From NCBI GenBank assembly GCA_002917075.1, contig NTMA01000030.1, positions 310,001 through 374,000 on the forward strand: 64,000 nt of DNA. Reading direction: 5' to 3'. This document shows positions 10,481 through 21,209 of this stretch, in pieces. The position numbers and the translations under genes were made by a program. This stretch comes from Hawksworthiomyces lignivorus. Taxonomy: Eukaryota > Ascomycota > Sordariomycetes > Ophiostomatales > Ophiostomataceae. The notes below the pieces were generated by a model. It saw only the letters and a list, made by a program, of their open reading frames with translations, searched no databases and had not been told where the DNA came from. The number at the start of each line of letters is the position of its first letter. Position 1 is the first letter of the stretch.

Positions 10481-13400
10481 ATGGCGCTCTCTGTAACCGG
10501 TTGGAGCTCCGTGCTCCTCCTGCTCTTTGCCTTCTTGGCGTTTATGCCAGGACAAGCTGCTGCTTTCGGCGCCGGCAACATTCCCTCGATCGCCCAGGTG
10601 GAGGGTGTCAACTGGCGGCATGGAGGTAAGAGAGACCGATCGGCGTGAGAATCAAAACGGAGGCGGACCGCGAGGGGACCAATTCTCAGTTGGAGCTTCG
10701 CAGGTAGCGCGGGGTGCGCGGAACATTGTTCGGGAGCTCACAAGTTTTTTGTTGTTTTTTCTTTCGTCTTTCTGCAGACATCGAGGACATGCTCAAGACC
10801 ATTGCCTTTCTGCACGGCAAGAAGTGGACGACCATGCTGGTGCAGCGCACCTACTTTGGCAACTGGCTGCGCGACTACTCGCAGGCCGTCGACGTGGGCA
10901 GCCTCAAGGGCGTCAACGCGCCGACCATCCGCATCCTGGTCTGGGTCCTCTCCTTCCTGGCCTTTGGCTACGCCACTGAGGAGTTCGAGGTCACCGAGGA
11001 GCGCCTCGGCGTCTACCGCCCCGAGGAGCACATCGACAACCCGCTCGGCTATGCCGACGGCGAGGACGCCCGCAAGTACGACCCCCGCCTGCGCGGGCCC
11101 GTCGACCCCGTCGAGCTCGAGATCGACCCGGCCACCGGCATGAAGAACTACATCGCCAACGAGCGCGGCGGCTGGGCCACCAGCGCCGGCTATCTGCGCT
11201 TCAGCTTCGGCCGCAGCATCCACTTTGGCCGCCTCTACCTCCACGGCGGCCACGGCGCCGCCGGCAAGGAGGCCGACCTGTGCGAGGCCCTGCGCTGCCT
11301 GGGCCAGTCGCTGCACTGCATGGAGGTGAGAGGGAGGAGAAGCCAGAAAAAAAAAAAGAAAAGAAAAAAAAAATCCAGCCTCTACTGACGCTTCTGGTAG
11401 GACTTTAGCGCCCACAGCAACTACTGCGAGCTGGCGCTCCGCGAGCTCGGCTACCACGAGGTGTTCAGCCACTGCGGCGTCAATGCCGAGATCACCCTGC
11501 GCGGCCGCCGGGTCTTCCCCATCGTGACAGGTTTGTGCGCGATGTACATGTTCCGTAAAAGCGGAACAGATCAGAGACATTGCTGACGTTTTCAAATAAA
11601 TCAGGAACCTTTGGTGCTGTCGATTTCTTGCACTCTGTGCTTGGGTACGGCCCCCTCTTCAGAGGCAGCAGCCTCTTCTCAATTGGGATACACGCTAACA
11701 CAAAGGCACAGCGAAGCAACGGACCACTTCACCCAGTCTGAGGTCGACGAGGTCGAGCTCGCCCTTAAGGACGCTGAGGAGCGCAGTCGGTCCGGCCATA
11801 TCGGCGGCGGCGACGGCAGCCGCGGCATCTTTGGGCCGTCCTCGGGCGGCGGCGACCGCGACTTTATTTCTCTCATCTCGGAGCTGCCCGGCATCGGCGG
11901 CGGCTTTGCCGAAGAGGCCAAGCGCCTGCAGTCCATGTCCCGCGCGCAGGAGCAGGAGAACAGGCGCGCGGCCGGTGATCCGAGTGCGGCCGGCGCTGCT
12001 GCTACTAGCAGCGCCGCGATCCCGACGGCCGGCGCCGCCGCCAGCGCCGCCGCCAGCCACGCGGCGAACCCCAACCAGGTGCCCGGGATGAGCGTCAACT
12101 TCGACCCCGTGGAGACGGCACGCAAAATCTACCCGATTCTCGAGTTCCGCGACAAGATCGTGCGGGCCATCAACAACACCATCTCCAAGATCCCCGGCCT
12201 GGAGAAGCTGATCGAGCACATCAGCGAGACGCTGTCGGCCTTTGTGCTGGGCCTGCTGGCCCCCTTTGTGCGGCCCATCATCAACCAGGTCAGCAAGGTG
12301 CTCAAGGACGGCTCGTCCGGCGTCATCAGCGCCAGCGCCCATTCCCAGCTCGAGCCCTGGACCAACCCGGCCTGCACCAACCCCACCCACTCCATGCTGT
12401 CCAAGGACCACTTCACCAACGTCCTCAACTCGTGCGCCGGCCGCGTCGCCGCCACCGTCCTGCAATACGCCGTTCCGTAAGCACAACCTCTCTCTCTCTT
12501 TCTCTTGTCTCTCTCCTTCTCCCTTGTTGCTGCTGACACTGCACCTTCCCCCCAAAACAGCCGCATCCTCTATGCCTGGGACAACCCCCACGTGCCCGTC
12601 GACGAGGTCGTCAACGACTTGCTGCGGTCCTTCCACCACCCGGCCATCCGCGACGAGCACATCCAGATCCAGCGCGAGATGTTCGAGACGGTGCGCCGCT
12701 GGTCCAACGAGTACCCGCGCCGCCACGAGCTCAACCGCCTGCTGTCGTCCCAGTCCGTCAAGGACGGCCGCAACCACATCCTGGCCAACGGCCAGCCCGC
12801 CAACACCGGCGGTGGGCACTCGCATGGGAGCGGCGGCGGCGGCGGCGGCGGTCACTCGCACGGCGGCGGCCACGCGCACGGCGGTGGCACCGGCAGCAGC
12901 CCGTGGTCGAACCTGGGAAACCTGGGCAACATTGGCAACCTAGGCAATCTGGGCAATCTGGGCAATTTTAGCAACCTGAGCAAGCTCGGCAATTTTGCCG
13001 GCGGCGGCGGCGGCAGCAGCGGCGCCTCTGTGGCCAACGCCATCTTCTCGCAGTTCAAGACCCGCGATCTCAACGCCATGGACGGCCGCGACGGCAGCGC
13101 CGACGCCAGCTACCTGTCCACGTCGCCCGCCCCCAGCGGCGGCCGCCCCTCGACGGCCTCGCCCTCCTTTGGGTACAGCGGCGGCGGCGGCAGCGGCAGC
13201 AGCAGCGGGCCCTACACGGCGCCGCCGCTCACCGGCGGAGCTGCCGACTCGTACCTGCGCCCGCAGGCTGCTGCTGCCAGCAGCAGTGGCGGCGGCGGCT
13301 ATGGTGGACCCGGCGGACCCGGCGGCTACGCAGGCGGACCGCCGCCGCAGCAGGGATACGGCGGTCCATACGGCGGAGGGCCACCACCGCCTGGTGCGTG

Positions 13401-13611
13401 GGGCGGTGGTGGCCCTGGCGGGCCGCCGCCTCCTCCTCCCGGTTATGGCTACGGCTACGGCGCCGGGGCGCCGCCGCCGCAGCCCTACGGCCAGGCCCCG
13501 TACGGACAGCCACCATATGGTCAACCGCCGTATGGCCAGCCGCCGTATGGCCAAGGACCACCGCAAGGCCCTCCCGGCGCGTGGGGCCAGCCGTACCAGA
13601 GGCAGTATTAG
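10481..13611 (+). CDS. het-c: Het-C family heterokaryon-incompatibility protein
   Basis: Secreted or membrane-associated protein of the HET-C family, known in Neurospora for vegetative incompatibility. It has six exons: 10481-10625, 10778-11325, 11401-11530, 11605-11644, 11712-12476 and 12561-13611. All junctions carry GT-AG borders and the frame closes to give 892 aa. Residues 1-28 are a signal peptide (VLLLLFAFLAFMPGQAAAF). The conserved N-terminal domain follows (DIEDMLKTIAFLHGKKWTTM, FGNWLRDYSQAVD, FGRLYLHGGHGAAGKEADLC, SLHCMEDFSAHSNYCEL). The region around HSQLEPWTNPAC and the Trp/Asp-rich segment after exon 5 also belong to the family core. The C-terminal 290 residues are low-complexity: a Gly/His tract, a run of NLGN-type tripeptides, then Gly/Pro/Tyr-rich repeats ending in PPYGQ units. 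The fourth exon is only 40 nt. Whether this allele still works in incompatibility cannot be told from the sequence. Confidence 0.93.
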
Positions 13612-14098
13612 ACTGAGATTGGAAAACTAAGGCTATGGCAAAGGATAAGGGGGTTTCTCGGACTGGGTAAATATAAAGGGGGGCAACCTGGTAAGTTGGG
13701 AGGGGAAGGTAGGCCGGTTGGCTTGGGGGGGGTTATATCGTGGCCTTCTTTTGATTTATGTACGTCGACGATGATTGGCATTGAAGCAAATTGATCTTTT
13801 TTTGCAAACAAATTGTGCTCATTAATGTGTAGTATTCTTTTCTATGATGGCTAGATGCAATAACTGTAGAAAATGGGAAAACGATGCAAGTATGCAATAC
13901 CATGCTAGGAACAAAGGAGACGGTATATACAGCAGGATAAACATAGATTGACAAGACATTCAAAAGAAAAACAAAAAAGAACAAAGAGCTGCAATGCTCA
14001 TGCGCATGGACAATTCCGTCTTGCCGCTCGCCGCTCGCAGCTCGTATCCACGGCAGCATCTGCCGCCTCTCTGCCGCCTCTCTCTCTCCCCCTCTAGC
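13612..14098. other. Convergent 3' flanks of het-c and the phosphatase gene
   Basis: 487 bp between two genes that end towards each other. It is AT-richer than the coding flanks, with no open frame that looks real, and probably holds both polyadenylation regions. Confidence 0.5.
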
Positions 14099-16186
14099 TC
14101 ACTGCCGCCCGCGCCGCGGGTCGTTGGCCTCGGCGCGGCGGGCGTCGCGGATCTCCTTTGTGCCGAGAGCGCCGACGCCGCCCTCGCTGCGGCGCTCCCA
14201 GCCGCCGAGGCGGACGACGAGGCAGGTGGCGTTGTCGCCGTCGCGCGAGACCTCGGTGGCGTACTCGACGACGGCGCGGGCGCCCTGCTCCGGGGTGCGG
14301 GCCTCCTTGACGACGTCGACAATCTCCTGGTCGCTGAGCGTGCCCGACACGCCGTCCGACACCAGCACGAGAAAGCTGTACTGGGCCGGGGCCAGGTCGA
14401 CGCGGGCGGTCTCGGGCTCGGCAGACACGCCGACGCGCTTGCTCTGCATGTCGCCAAAGGCGCGGCTGTTGGCCAGCCCCGCGATGCGCTCCTCGCCAAA
14501 CGAGTCGGCCACCAGCGACGACTCGGCAAAGCGCGTCAGGCGGCGCGACTCGGCCGGACTAGACGGGTGATGGTCGCGCGTCAGCGGCCGCGCCTGGCCC
14601 GTGGCTGTCTCGCACAGAAGAACGCGCGTGTCACCGACGTGCGCCACCAGCAGGCTGGCCCGCGCCGCCGGGTGCCAAAAGGGCGCTGGCGTCGGCGTCG
14701 AGATGAGCGCCACCGACGCCGTCGACCCGCCCTTGAAGCGCGTAGGCCCGCCGATGCGGCCGTGGCCCGCGTGGCCCCCGCGCCCCGCCACTCCCGGGAG
14801 CGGGGCGTGCGGCGCGCCTAGGATCTCGTCCTGGTTCAGCGGAAAATCCGAAACGTAGGGGTCGTCCGGGTCCGGCTTTTCCGCTTGCGCCGTGACAAAG
14901 TCCAAGTCGGCACGCAGGAACGCGTACGTCAGCACGGACTCGATAGTGACCGGCGACTCCCCCAACGACGACAACGGCGGCGATGATGTAGAAGACGACG
15001 ACGGCGACGGTGGCCTCGACGAAGATGACCTCGACGAGAGCAGCGCGGTGCCCTCTGCAAAGCACGCCGGCTTGAACCGCCGGAAGTAGCCCCCGACGGT
15101 GTTCCGGTACTCCTGCAGCAGCTCCCGCTGGAGATCGACCGCATGCTCAACCGAGTCCTTGGCTGCGCCGCTGGAGCTGTTCTTCGTGCTGCTGCTGCTG
15201 CTGCTGCTGCTATCGTCGCTGCTGGCACCGTCGTCATCGGACTCGTCAGTCTCCTTCTCCGGAGCCGACGCTGCTGTCGCTGCCGCCGCTGCCGTGCCAT
15301 GTCGCCCCTTCCGCCGCAGGCTGCTGGTCAGCCCGAATTCGGCCGCCGCCTCCTCAATGTACCCGTGCAGCTCGTCGCGCAAAAAGTCGGCGCACTCGGT
15401 GCCGCCGTGGCCGTCAAACACGGCAAAGTAAAATATCTGCGGGTCGCCGCCAGCGCCGTCGGCCGTGATACCCTCACCCGTGCTCCGGCTGTTAGAGATG
15501 GCCGAGCGCACCAGCGAGATGGGCGCACGCTTTGCAAACGCCGGCATGTCAATGGTGCCCGCCTGGTTGGTGTCCTCGTTATAAGGCCGGCTGCCCCGCG
15601 CGTTGAAGACGCCGAAGTGGTGCTTGGCGCTACGCAGCGGGATGCGCACCACGGTCAGGTCACGGCCGAAGCCCGCGCCGGCGCTGCTCCCGCCAGCCAC
15701 CGACGACGACGAGTGAGATACATTACTCGGCGCCGCTGTAGCAGGAAGGGGTCCGCTGCCCGGCGGTCCGGGCGTATGCGGCACAGAAGCTGCTCGCGGA
15801 AGCTTGTGGTGGGGGCCAGGAATGCGCCGAGAGTCCGGGTGTAGGGACGAGGACGGTAGGTGGGTGACGAAATAGTTGTGGAAAAAGCGGCGCGAGGATG
15901 GGACGGAGGCCATTGGCAGGACTGCACCCCTCGCTGCAGCCCCAGCATCGCATAGTGAAGAGCAGGTCCCACTCCCACCTAGACTGCTGCTAGCTCGCCG
16001 CAATCGGAACCGTAACCGAGCATAATTGCTCGGGCTGCGTGCTGGTGATCGAGGTCGGCCATGTGCGAGCAGAGTTGCGACGTAGCCCATGAAGACGTCG
16101 AGAAGGGCCACGCGCCTGGTCTGGGGCGTGGGGACCAGATGTCGCGCTGCTGCTATCCGGGTCGAGATGCGATAAGGAGGGGCCAT
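14099..16186 (-). CDS. ptc6: PP2C-type protein phosphatase, PTC6-like, probably mitochondrial
   Basis: Metal-dependent Ser/Thr phosphatase of the PPM/PP2C family, 695 aa in one exon. The ATG at 16186 (MAPPYRIS) begins an Arg-rich leader that resembles a mitochondrial targeting sequence. The open frame extends 100 codons further upstream, but that part reads as C/T-rich leader. A Ser/Pro-rich N-terminal third (RRFFHNYFVTHLPSS) precedes the catalytic domain. PP2C motifs in order are GSRPYNEDTNQAG, FAVFDGHGGTECADFL, STASVALIST, LLVAHVGDTRVLLCE, LANSRAFGD, LVLVSDGVSGTLSDQEI and RDGDNATCLVVRLG, so the metal-binding Asp residues are present. A Ser/Asp/Glu-rich insertion of about 60 residues follows the DGHGG block. 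The closest family I know is fungal protein phosphatase 2C homologue 6, tied in yeast to mitophagy; that link is family knowledge. Confidence 0.88.
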   Translation of the reverse strand: MAPPYRISTRIAAARHLVPTPQTRRVALLDVFMGYVATLLAHGRPRSPARSPSNYARLRFRLRRASSSLGGSGTCSSLCDAGAAARGAVLPMASVPSSRRFFHNYFVTHLPSSSLHPDSRRIPGPHHKLPRAASVPHTPGPPGSGPLPATAAPSNVSHSSSSVAGGSSAGAGFGRDLTVVRIPLRSAKHHFGVFNARGSRPYNEDTNQAGTIDMPAFAKRAPISLVRSAISNSRSTGEGITADGAGGDPQIFYFAVFDGHGGTECADFLRDELHGYIEEAAAEFGLTSSLRRKGRHGTAAAAATAASAPEKETDESDDDGASSDDSSSSSSSSTKNSSSGAAKDSVEHAVDLQRELLQEYRNTVGGYFRRFKPACFAEGTALLSSRSSSSRPPSPSSSSTSSPPLSSLGESPVTIESVLTYAFLRADLDFVTAQAEKPDPDDPYVSDFPLNQDEILGAPHAPLPGVAGRGGHAGHGRIGGPTRFKGGSTASVALISTPTPAPFWHPAARASLLVAHVGDTRVLLCETATGQARPLTRDHHPSSPAESRRLTRFAESSLVADSFGEERIAGLANSRAFGDMQSKRVGVSAEPETARVDLAPAQYSFLVLVSDGVSGTLSDQEIVDVVKEARTPEQGARAVVEYATEVSRDGDNATCLVVRLGGWERRSEGGVGALGTKEIRDARRAEANDPRRGRQ

Positions 16187-16752
16187 GATGTTGGGTGCTG
16201 CGAGAGTGGATCGGATAAAACAGCAGGCTGCAGGGCAGGTCAGTTGTCGTTCGAAGCGAGGCTGAAACGGCAGAAGAGCGGACTGAGCTACAGCAGCACG
16301 CAAAAGGGGCGCAACACAAGGGAAAGGGGAAAAGATGCCCAAGATCGCGAACGAAGAGCAGACAAAGGAAAACAGAAGAAACGAGAAAGAGGAGGAGGGG
16401 AAGAGACGGCAGAAGACCAGAGACGACGAGGACCTAAGAGGGAAGAGGCGGAGGAAAGGAGGGACGAGGGAAAGGATAGAAAACACCTCAATCCGTCAGC
16501 CTAGCTCCACACGGCTATTCCCGACGATGTGCTCCAGGAACCAACGAGTCGAACGAAGACAGGACGGGCGATAGTCATGATCTGGATGTGGAGAGGAGCA
16601 CTGCCAGAAGCAAGACACCGCGGATTGGCGCACGAGATGGCCGTAGGAGTGCTCTGTGTCCGGTGGTGATTGTGAGAACAGATAGAAGAATGGAGGAAGA
16701 AGTTCTGCGTCTCTTATTTTTTAGTTGTTACACTTTGGCTCTTCGTGCACCT

Positions 16753-16788
16753 AAGCAACAAAGCAACAAAGCAACAAAGCAGTAAAGC
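16753..16788. repeat. Short tandem repeat, unit AAGCAACA, about 4.5 copies
   Basis: Three perfect copies of AAGCAACA are followed by one with a change (AAGCAGTA) and a partial unit. It lies in a non-coding promoter region. Confidence 0.85.
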
Positions 16789-16969
16789 CGTAATTAAGCA
16801 GAAAGACCAGAAAGAACAACAAGCAGGTAAGTACAGAGGAACACTATTACTACCCGTACAGGTAATTACGGCACTCCTTTCGGCTCTTCCTTCCCTGTCT
16901 CCCTATACCCAAAACGGAAAGCTTAGGGGAGACGGCGGCAGCTGATAGGAGGAGCTAAGCCTAAGTATT

Positions 16970-17034
16970 AGCGAGGAGGAGCGAATAGCAGCGAGTAGCC
17001 AGCGCGTAACAGCGAGTAAGAGCGAGCATTAGCG
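16970..17034. repeat. Degenerate 10 bp tandem repeat, AGCGAGTAAG-like
   Basis: Successive units such as AGCGAGTAGC, AGCGCGTAAC, AGCGAGTAAG and AGCGAGCATT follow one another. The array is imperfect and intergenic, with no coding sense. Confidence 0.6.
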
Positions 17035-17681
17035 CACTGACACCCTTCATTGGGGTAAACTACAGCGGGACATGATTCAGCACTTTAATTAATTACGTCG
17101 TGGTCCTCCCATGCTGCCACTGTCTGCGCTGAATTAGAGTATGGAGCGCAGTGTATTGTGAGCCCCCTATATTGAGGCTGCGTATATGCCCTATTTGCTA
17201 CTCGCAGTACGGAGTAAGTAGGAGGAGTACTGTTTTTTCCTGGCAGTACGGTGTATGGCCAGCTTACTCGTTGTCTACTCGTTGCCAACATATACGTAGT
17301 TCACCAGCCTCTGTAAATATATGTCCTTGTCGGGGCATTAAGAGCTTAAGGACCTCCGACGGAGCTCTTCCAGCTGGCAGTTGCTGAATTGCCCCCCTCC
17401 CCCACTCTTTATTCAGCGTCGAGAGGCAACAGCGGCGATGTTACTGTTAGCTGCATAATTCTGCCGCATGTTGCAGCCTCACCTCTTCTCTTCTTGCAGG
17501 CTGCAGCCACCGCAACTTTCAGGGGAAAAGAAAAGAGAAGGGAGAAGGGAAGAAAAGCAGGATTATGCTGATGGAATAACGCCTCTTCTACATCCTTCGT
17601 ATAGAACTGTACGTTGCCTTGGCTTCAGGTTGCGTTTCATGTCCCAATGAGAAACCAGTTTCCTGGACACTTGCCGACTCG

Positions 17682-19716
17682 ATGGACGACGAGCCGTCCG
17701 AGGCGGCAACAGCGGCCGATGGCAGCAGCAGCGGTGAAGGTGCTAGTCACAACGCCTTAGGGCTATCAGGAAATGGCACGCCTCTCGTTCCCGGTGCTGA
17801 CCAGCATGACGTAGTGGTCATTGCGCCGCAGGGAGATGTCGTGCTAGAAGTCCTCTTTGAGACGTCCAGGGAGACGCTGCGCTCGTCCAAGAAGGCGGCG
17901 GCGGCGGCGGCTGCTGCCACTGCTGCCAAGAAGGGCGGGAGACTTAACAGCTCGCTTCCCGGGGCGGCAGCAGCAGCGGGTGCAGGCTCGGCCGGCGCCG
18001 GATCCTGGAAGCCCAGGCTGCACATGTCGTTCCGCGTCGAAGCGGCCGCCCTGAAGAAGCACTCGCGCTACTTTGCCAACCTGCTGGGCGACACGCGGTT
18101 CCAGGAGGCCCGCGCCGTGGAGGCCGCCCTAGCCGCCCTGAAGCTGGAGCAGATCGACCCGGCCGGCGCCGACGTGGACCGTCTGCCGCGCGTGCACATC
18201 GACGACGACGACGAGGCGAGCCGGACGGCGGGCCGCGAGCTCGTGTTTGCCGAGCTGCTGCGGATTCTTCACTGGGACGGCAAAAGCGTCAGCAATGGCA
18301 GCAACAGCGGCAGTGGCAACGGCAGCGGTGCAGCTGAGCACCCAGAGCACAAACTGACACCCGCCAAGAAGCCGCTCAAGCTGCCGAGACAGACCAGGCC
18401 CGTCTCCGGGAAGACGGCACCTCTGAAGCCGTCGAAGCCCGCAAAGGCGCCGGCTTCCACCAGAGCAGCACCAGCCGCAGAAGCGGACGTACCGCCGCCG
18501 CCGCCGCCTCCGCCTGGGCCTCTGCTGCCCGGCTCCCGGTGGACTGCGGCGAAGCCGCCGACCATGGCCGAGCTGGCCACACTGACGCTCCAGGCAGACC
18601 GCTTCACCTGCACTGACGCCGTCGCCGCCTTCGTGCAGACGTTCCCGCTCCGGTTCCCCCAGGCCCTCGTCCGCCCGCTGCGTGACGGCGACAGGCACTA
18701 CAGCAAGCGGTCTCACAGCCTGCCCGTCCTCGTCAACGAGGAGGCCATCCGCCAGAAAGTCTATGTGTCGTGGCTGCTCAGCAAGCGCATCCCCTTCCAC
18801 GCCGGCACCTACGAGCTCATCCTGCACGGATCGCAGCGGTGGACGTTCGCCGATGACGACGAGGCCCCGCTCCCCGTCTGGTGGGATCTACCTGACGGCT
18901 TGGAAAGTGAGTTAATACATACCGCTTCTGTCTTTGCTGCTGCTGCTGTAGGAAATAGAGGCTGACGCTTTTTAATTTGTGTGCGCCGCAGGCGAGCTGC
19001 AGTTCCGCCGCGAGTGCGTCCTCAACTGCCTCGCGTCCATACCGCGCCACTTCCTCGGCCTCTACACGTCGCGCGGCAGCCGCCGCCAGCAGTGCAAGAT
19101 GGGCTACGAGTCGAGCGCCGCCTGCGACTCGTTCCAGCTGGGCGAGATGGTGCGCTTCCTCTGCCAGAAGGACCTGCTCTTCCTGCAGGACTTTTTCGCC
19201 GGCGCTGCCCCGCTGTCCGCTGGCAGCCCGCGCGTCGCCCCCGCCCACTACGCCGCCGTCGACGTCGCCCACGTCCTCGCCGCCCTGCGCCAGTGCCCGG
19301 CCTACCAGCTCGACAAGCACCACGTCAACTGCGGCCTGCGCCCCCGACTGCTGCCCATCCTCGAGTACGTCCAGGCCATGCTCAAGGCCGGCTCCGTCGC
19401 CCTCAACCACCACGAGTGGAAGGCCCCGCACCACGCCCACACCTCCTGGCTGGCCGCCGCCGAGGCCGCCGGCCTGTACGATGAGGACGACGAGGACGAC
19501 GAAGACGACCCGGACCACGGCGACGACAGCGGACAGGCCAAGGTGCCCGTGTTTGGCAAGCCCCGGGCCGCGTCCGAGAAGAGGAGGCACGTCTTCCGTT
19601 TCACGCGCTCCGTCGCTGCGGACCTGCGCCTGCGCCTGGAGGGCAACATTGTCGCTAACCGCATGGCGCTGGAGCTTTTCACGGCCAGGAAGTGGAATTG
19701 GACACCAGAAGATTGA
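17682..19716 (+). CDS. BTB/POZ-like domain protein of unknown role
   Basis: Two exons, 17682-18906 and 18992-19716, separated by an 85 nt intron (GTGAGT donor, GGCTGACG branch, GCCGCAG acceptor); product 649 aa. The first true ATG in frame gives MDDEPSEAATAADG; the frame is open a little further upstream only from a non-ATG codon. The segment DVVVIAPQGDVVLEVLFETS, then LHMSFRVEAAALKKHSRYFANLLGDTRF and LVFAELLRILHWDGK, has the layout of a fungal BTB/POZ fold interrupted by Ala-rich and Pro-rich insertions. The C-terminal half (FTCTDAVAAFVQTFPLRF, VYVSWLLSKRIPFHAGTYEL, RRECVLNCLASIPRHFLGLY) is typical of long fungal BTB-like proteins. An acidic run of Asp/Glu sits near residue 575. BTB proteins commonly mediate dimerisation or Cul3 ligase recruitment, but no specific role can be assigned here. 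Confidence 0.8.
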
Positions 19717-19847
19717 GATGGACAAAAATTGCATTACGAAAGACATTTTAGATAGCGATTAAAGACGATACTACACGATGGTTTTGGCTAGCCCTCTCGT
19801 TTCAAGCTCTTTCTGTCAGTACATGTGAAAAGTGCGGTTCTTTGCTC

Positions 19848-21209
19848 CTATGCCGCCTTCTCGAGAACAGCTTCGGCTCCAAACAGCCTCCCGTTGCTGG
19901 ACTGTTCGGGAGAGCTATTGCGCGGCGGCTGCGCCGTCTCCACCGCCTTGGGCGTCCTCCGTCTAAGCAGCGGCCAATGACCGCGCACCTCGTGGTACCG
20001 CAGCGCAAAGAAAGCCGCCATCACCGTGAGCCAATACAGGTTGTAAGCCAGGACCGAGCCGTAGGTGGCTGAGTTGGTCCAACCCAGAATTGCATTGAAG
20101 AAGCCCCAGCCGCCGCCGCCGTTGAGCTCAGGGTTGCAGCACTTTAAATAAAATAAAATAAAAAAAACTGTCAACATCTTGGACAAATTCATCGGTTAGG
20201 AGGAAAAGAGGAAGAAAAACAACTCACGTTGACGTGCCATACGCTGCGGTCGATGTCGTAGGAGCCCGGACCGGAGCCCAGCTCGGCCGCGTCAGCACCG
20301 ACGACTTCATTCCACTTTTGCATCTCAAAGGACCACACCGCCCTCGAGAATAGGCCGGCTGCCACCAGATAGAGCAAGCAGGTCGACGCCACCAGGAAGA
20401 TCTGCAGCCGGGCCGAGGAGCCACCCCTGCGCGACGGACGTCAGAAATAATCAGGCACAAATACAAGTAGAGACCAGGAGAGGAGTGTGAGGAGGAGGCG
20501 TGCAAACTCACTTGTACAGCAGGTAGCCAACAAAGATGCCCGCCAGCAGACCCATCACCACCGGCAAGGGCACTGACCGCGCCGGCGCCGAGAACGACAC
20601 GCCTGCCACGAAGACGATGGCCTCGATGCCCTCGCGCAGCACCGTCACAAAAGGCAGCACGAACAGCGCGTAGCGCTCGGCGAAGCGCTTCAGTGTGTGT
20701 TTAGCTCTGCCACCCCGCGAGGTAGGCACATTCGCTGCATTGCCAACGTCCCTGCCGTCTGCCTCGGCCCCGCGGCGCTGCCGCTGCTCCAACGCCGCCG
20801 CCAGCTTGACCCGCCACTTGGACTGCATGCGTCCGATGCGCAACAGCGCCGCACCCACCACGCTGATGATCAGAGACGCTATCAGCGCAAAGGCGCCCTC
20901 GTAGTTCTCTTCCGACGCGGCCCATCGGTCGGCACCGAGCCGGTAGAAGACGGCGATAAGCACTGCAGCCACCACGAGACACAGCAGCAGGCCCAGCGCG
21001 GTGCCGGCCCACACCTGACGCACCAGCTGGCGGTACGGCGAATGCTTGCTCGAGACGGCTGGTTCGCTCTCATCTGCTCCTTCTATCTGCTGCGGCTGGC
21101 CCAGGGTCTGCTTCAAGAAGGCTAGCAGGACAGACACGATAATGACGGTCTCGAGAGACTCGCGGAAGACGACAAGGAACACGGGAACGGAGAAAACATC
21201 GACAGCCAT
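19848..21209 (-). CDS. ftr1: High-affinity plasma-membrane iron permease Ftr1
   Basis: Permease subunit of reductive iron uptake; it takes Fe3+ directly from the partner multicopper ferroxidase. It has three exons (21209-20512, 20426-20228, 20141-19848) and 396 aa, close to yeast Ftr1. Two iron-binding acidic signatures of the family are visible: RESLE in the first membrane segment ([21 protein letters not shown]) and REGIE in the fourth ([17 protein letters not shown]). About seven hydrophobic segments are present. The C-terminal part has the family stretch [13 protein letters not shown] and [18 protein letters not shown]. The second intron ends at an unusual AAAG acceptor after a T/A-rich tract, but the join restores the conserved CCNP sequence. 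Its promoter is shared with the divergent fet3 gene, so co-regulation by iron is expected. Confidence 0.95.

Larger units (their letters stand above)
16187..17681. other. Divergent upstream region of ptc6-like and BTB-like genes
   Basis: About 1.5 kb with no convincing gene. It contains the CT-rich leader of the phosphatase gene, an 8 bp tandem repeat at 16753-16788, a degenerate 10 bp GAGCGAGTAA-like repeat at 16970-17034, and a TACGGAGTA motif at 17208-17216. AG-rich DNA precedes the BTB-like gene. Confidence 0.5.

Noticed and set aside
10738..12879. Long minus-strand frames opposite het-c (10738-11595 and 11695-12879)
   Set aside because: Composition shadows of Gly/Ala/Asp codons. The plus strand has conserved HET-C sequence across six exons.
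16187..16486. 100-codon N-terminal extension of the PTC6-like phosphatase
   Set aside because: It reads as Ser/Phe/Leu-rich translated CT-rich leader (FSFLLFSFVCSSF) unlike any PP2C. The ATG at 16186 is preferred.
17619..17681. Upstream extension of the BTB-like protein
   Set aside because: It starts at a non-ATG codon. The first ATG in frame is at 17682.
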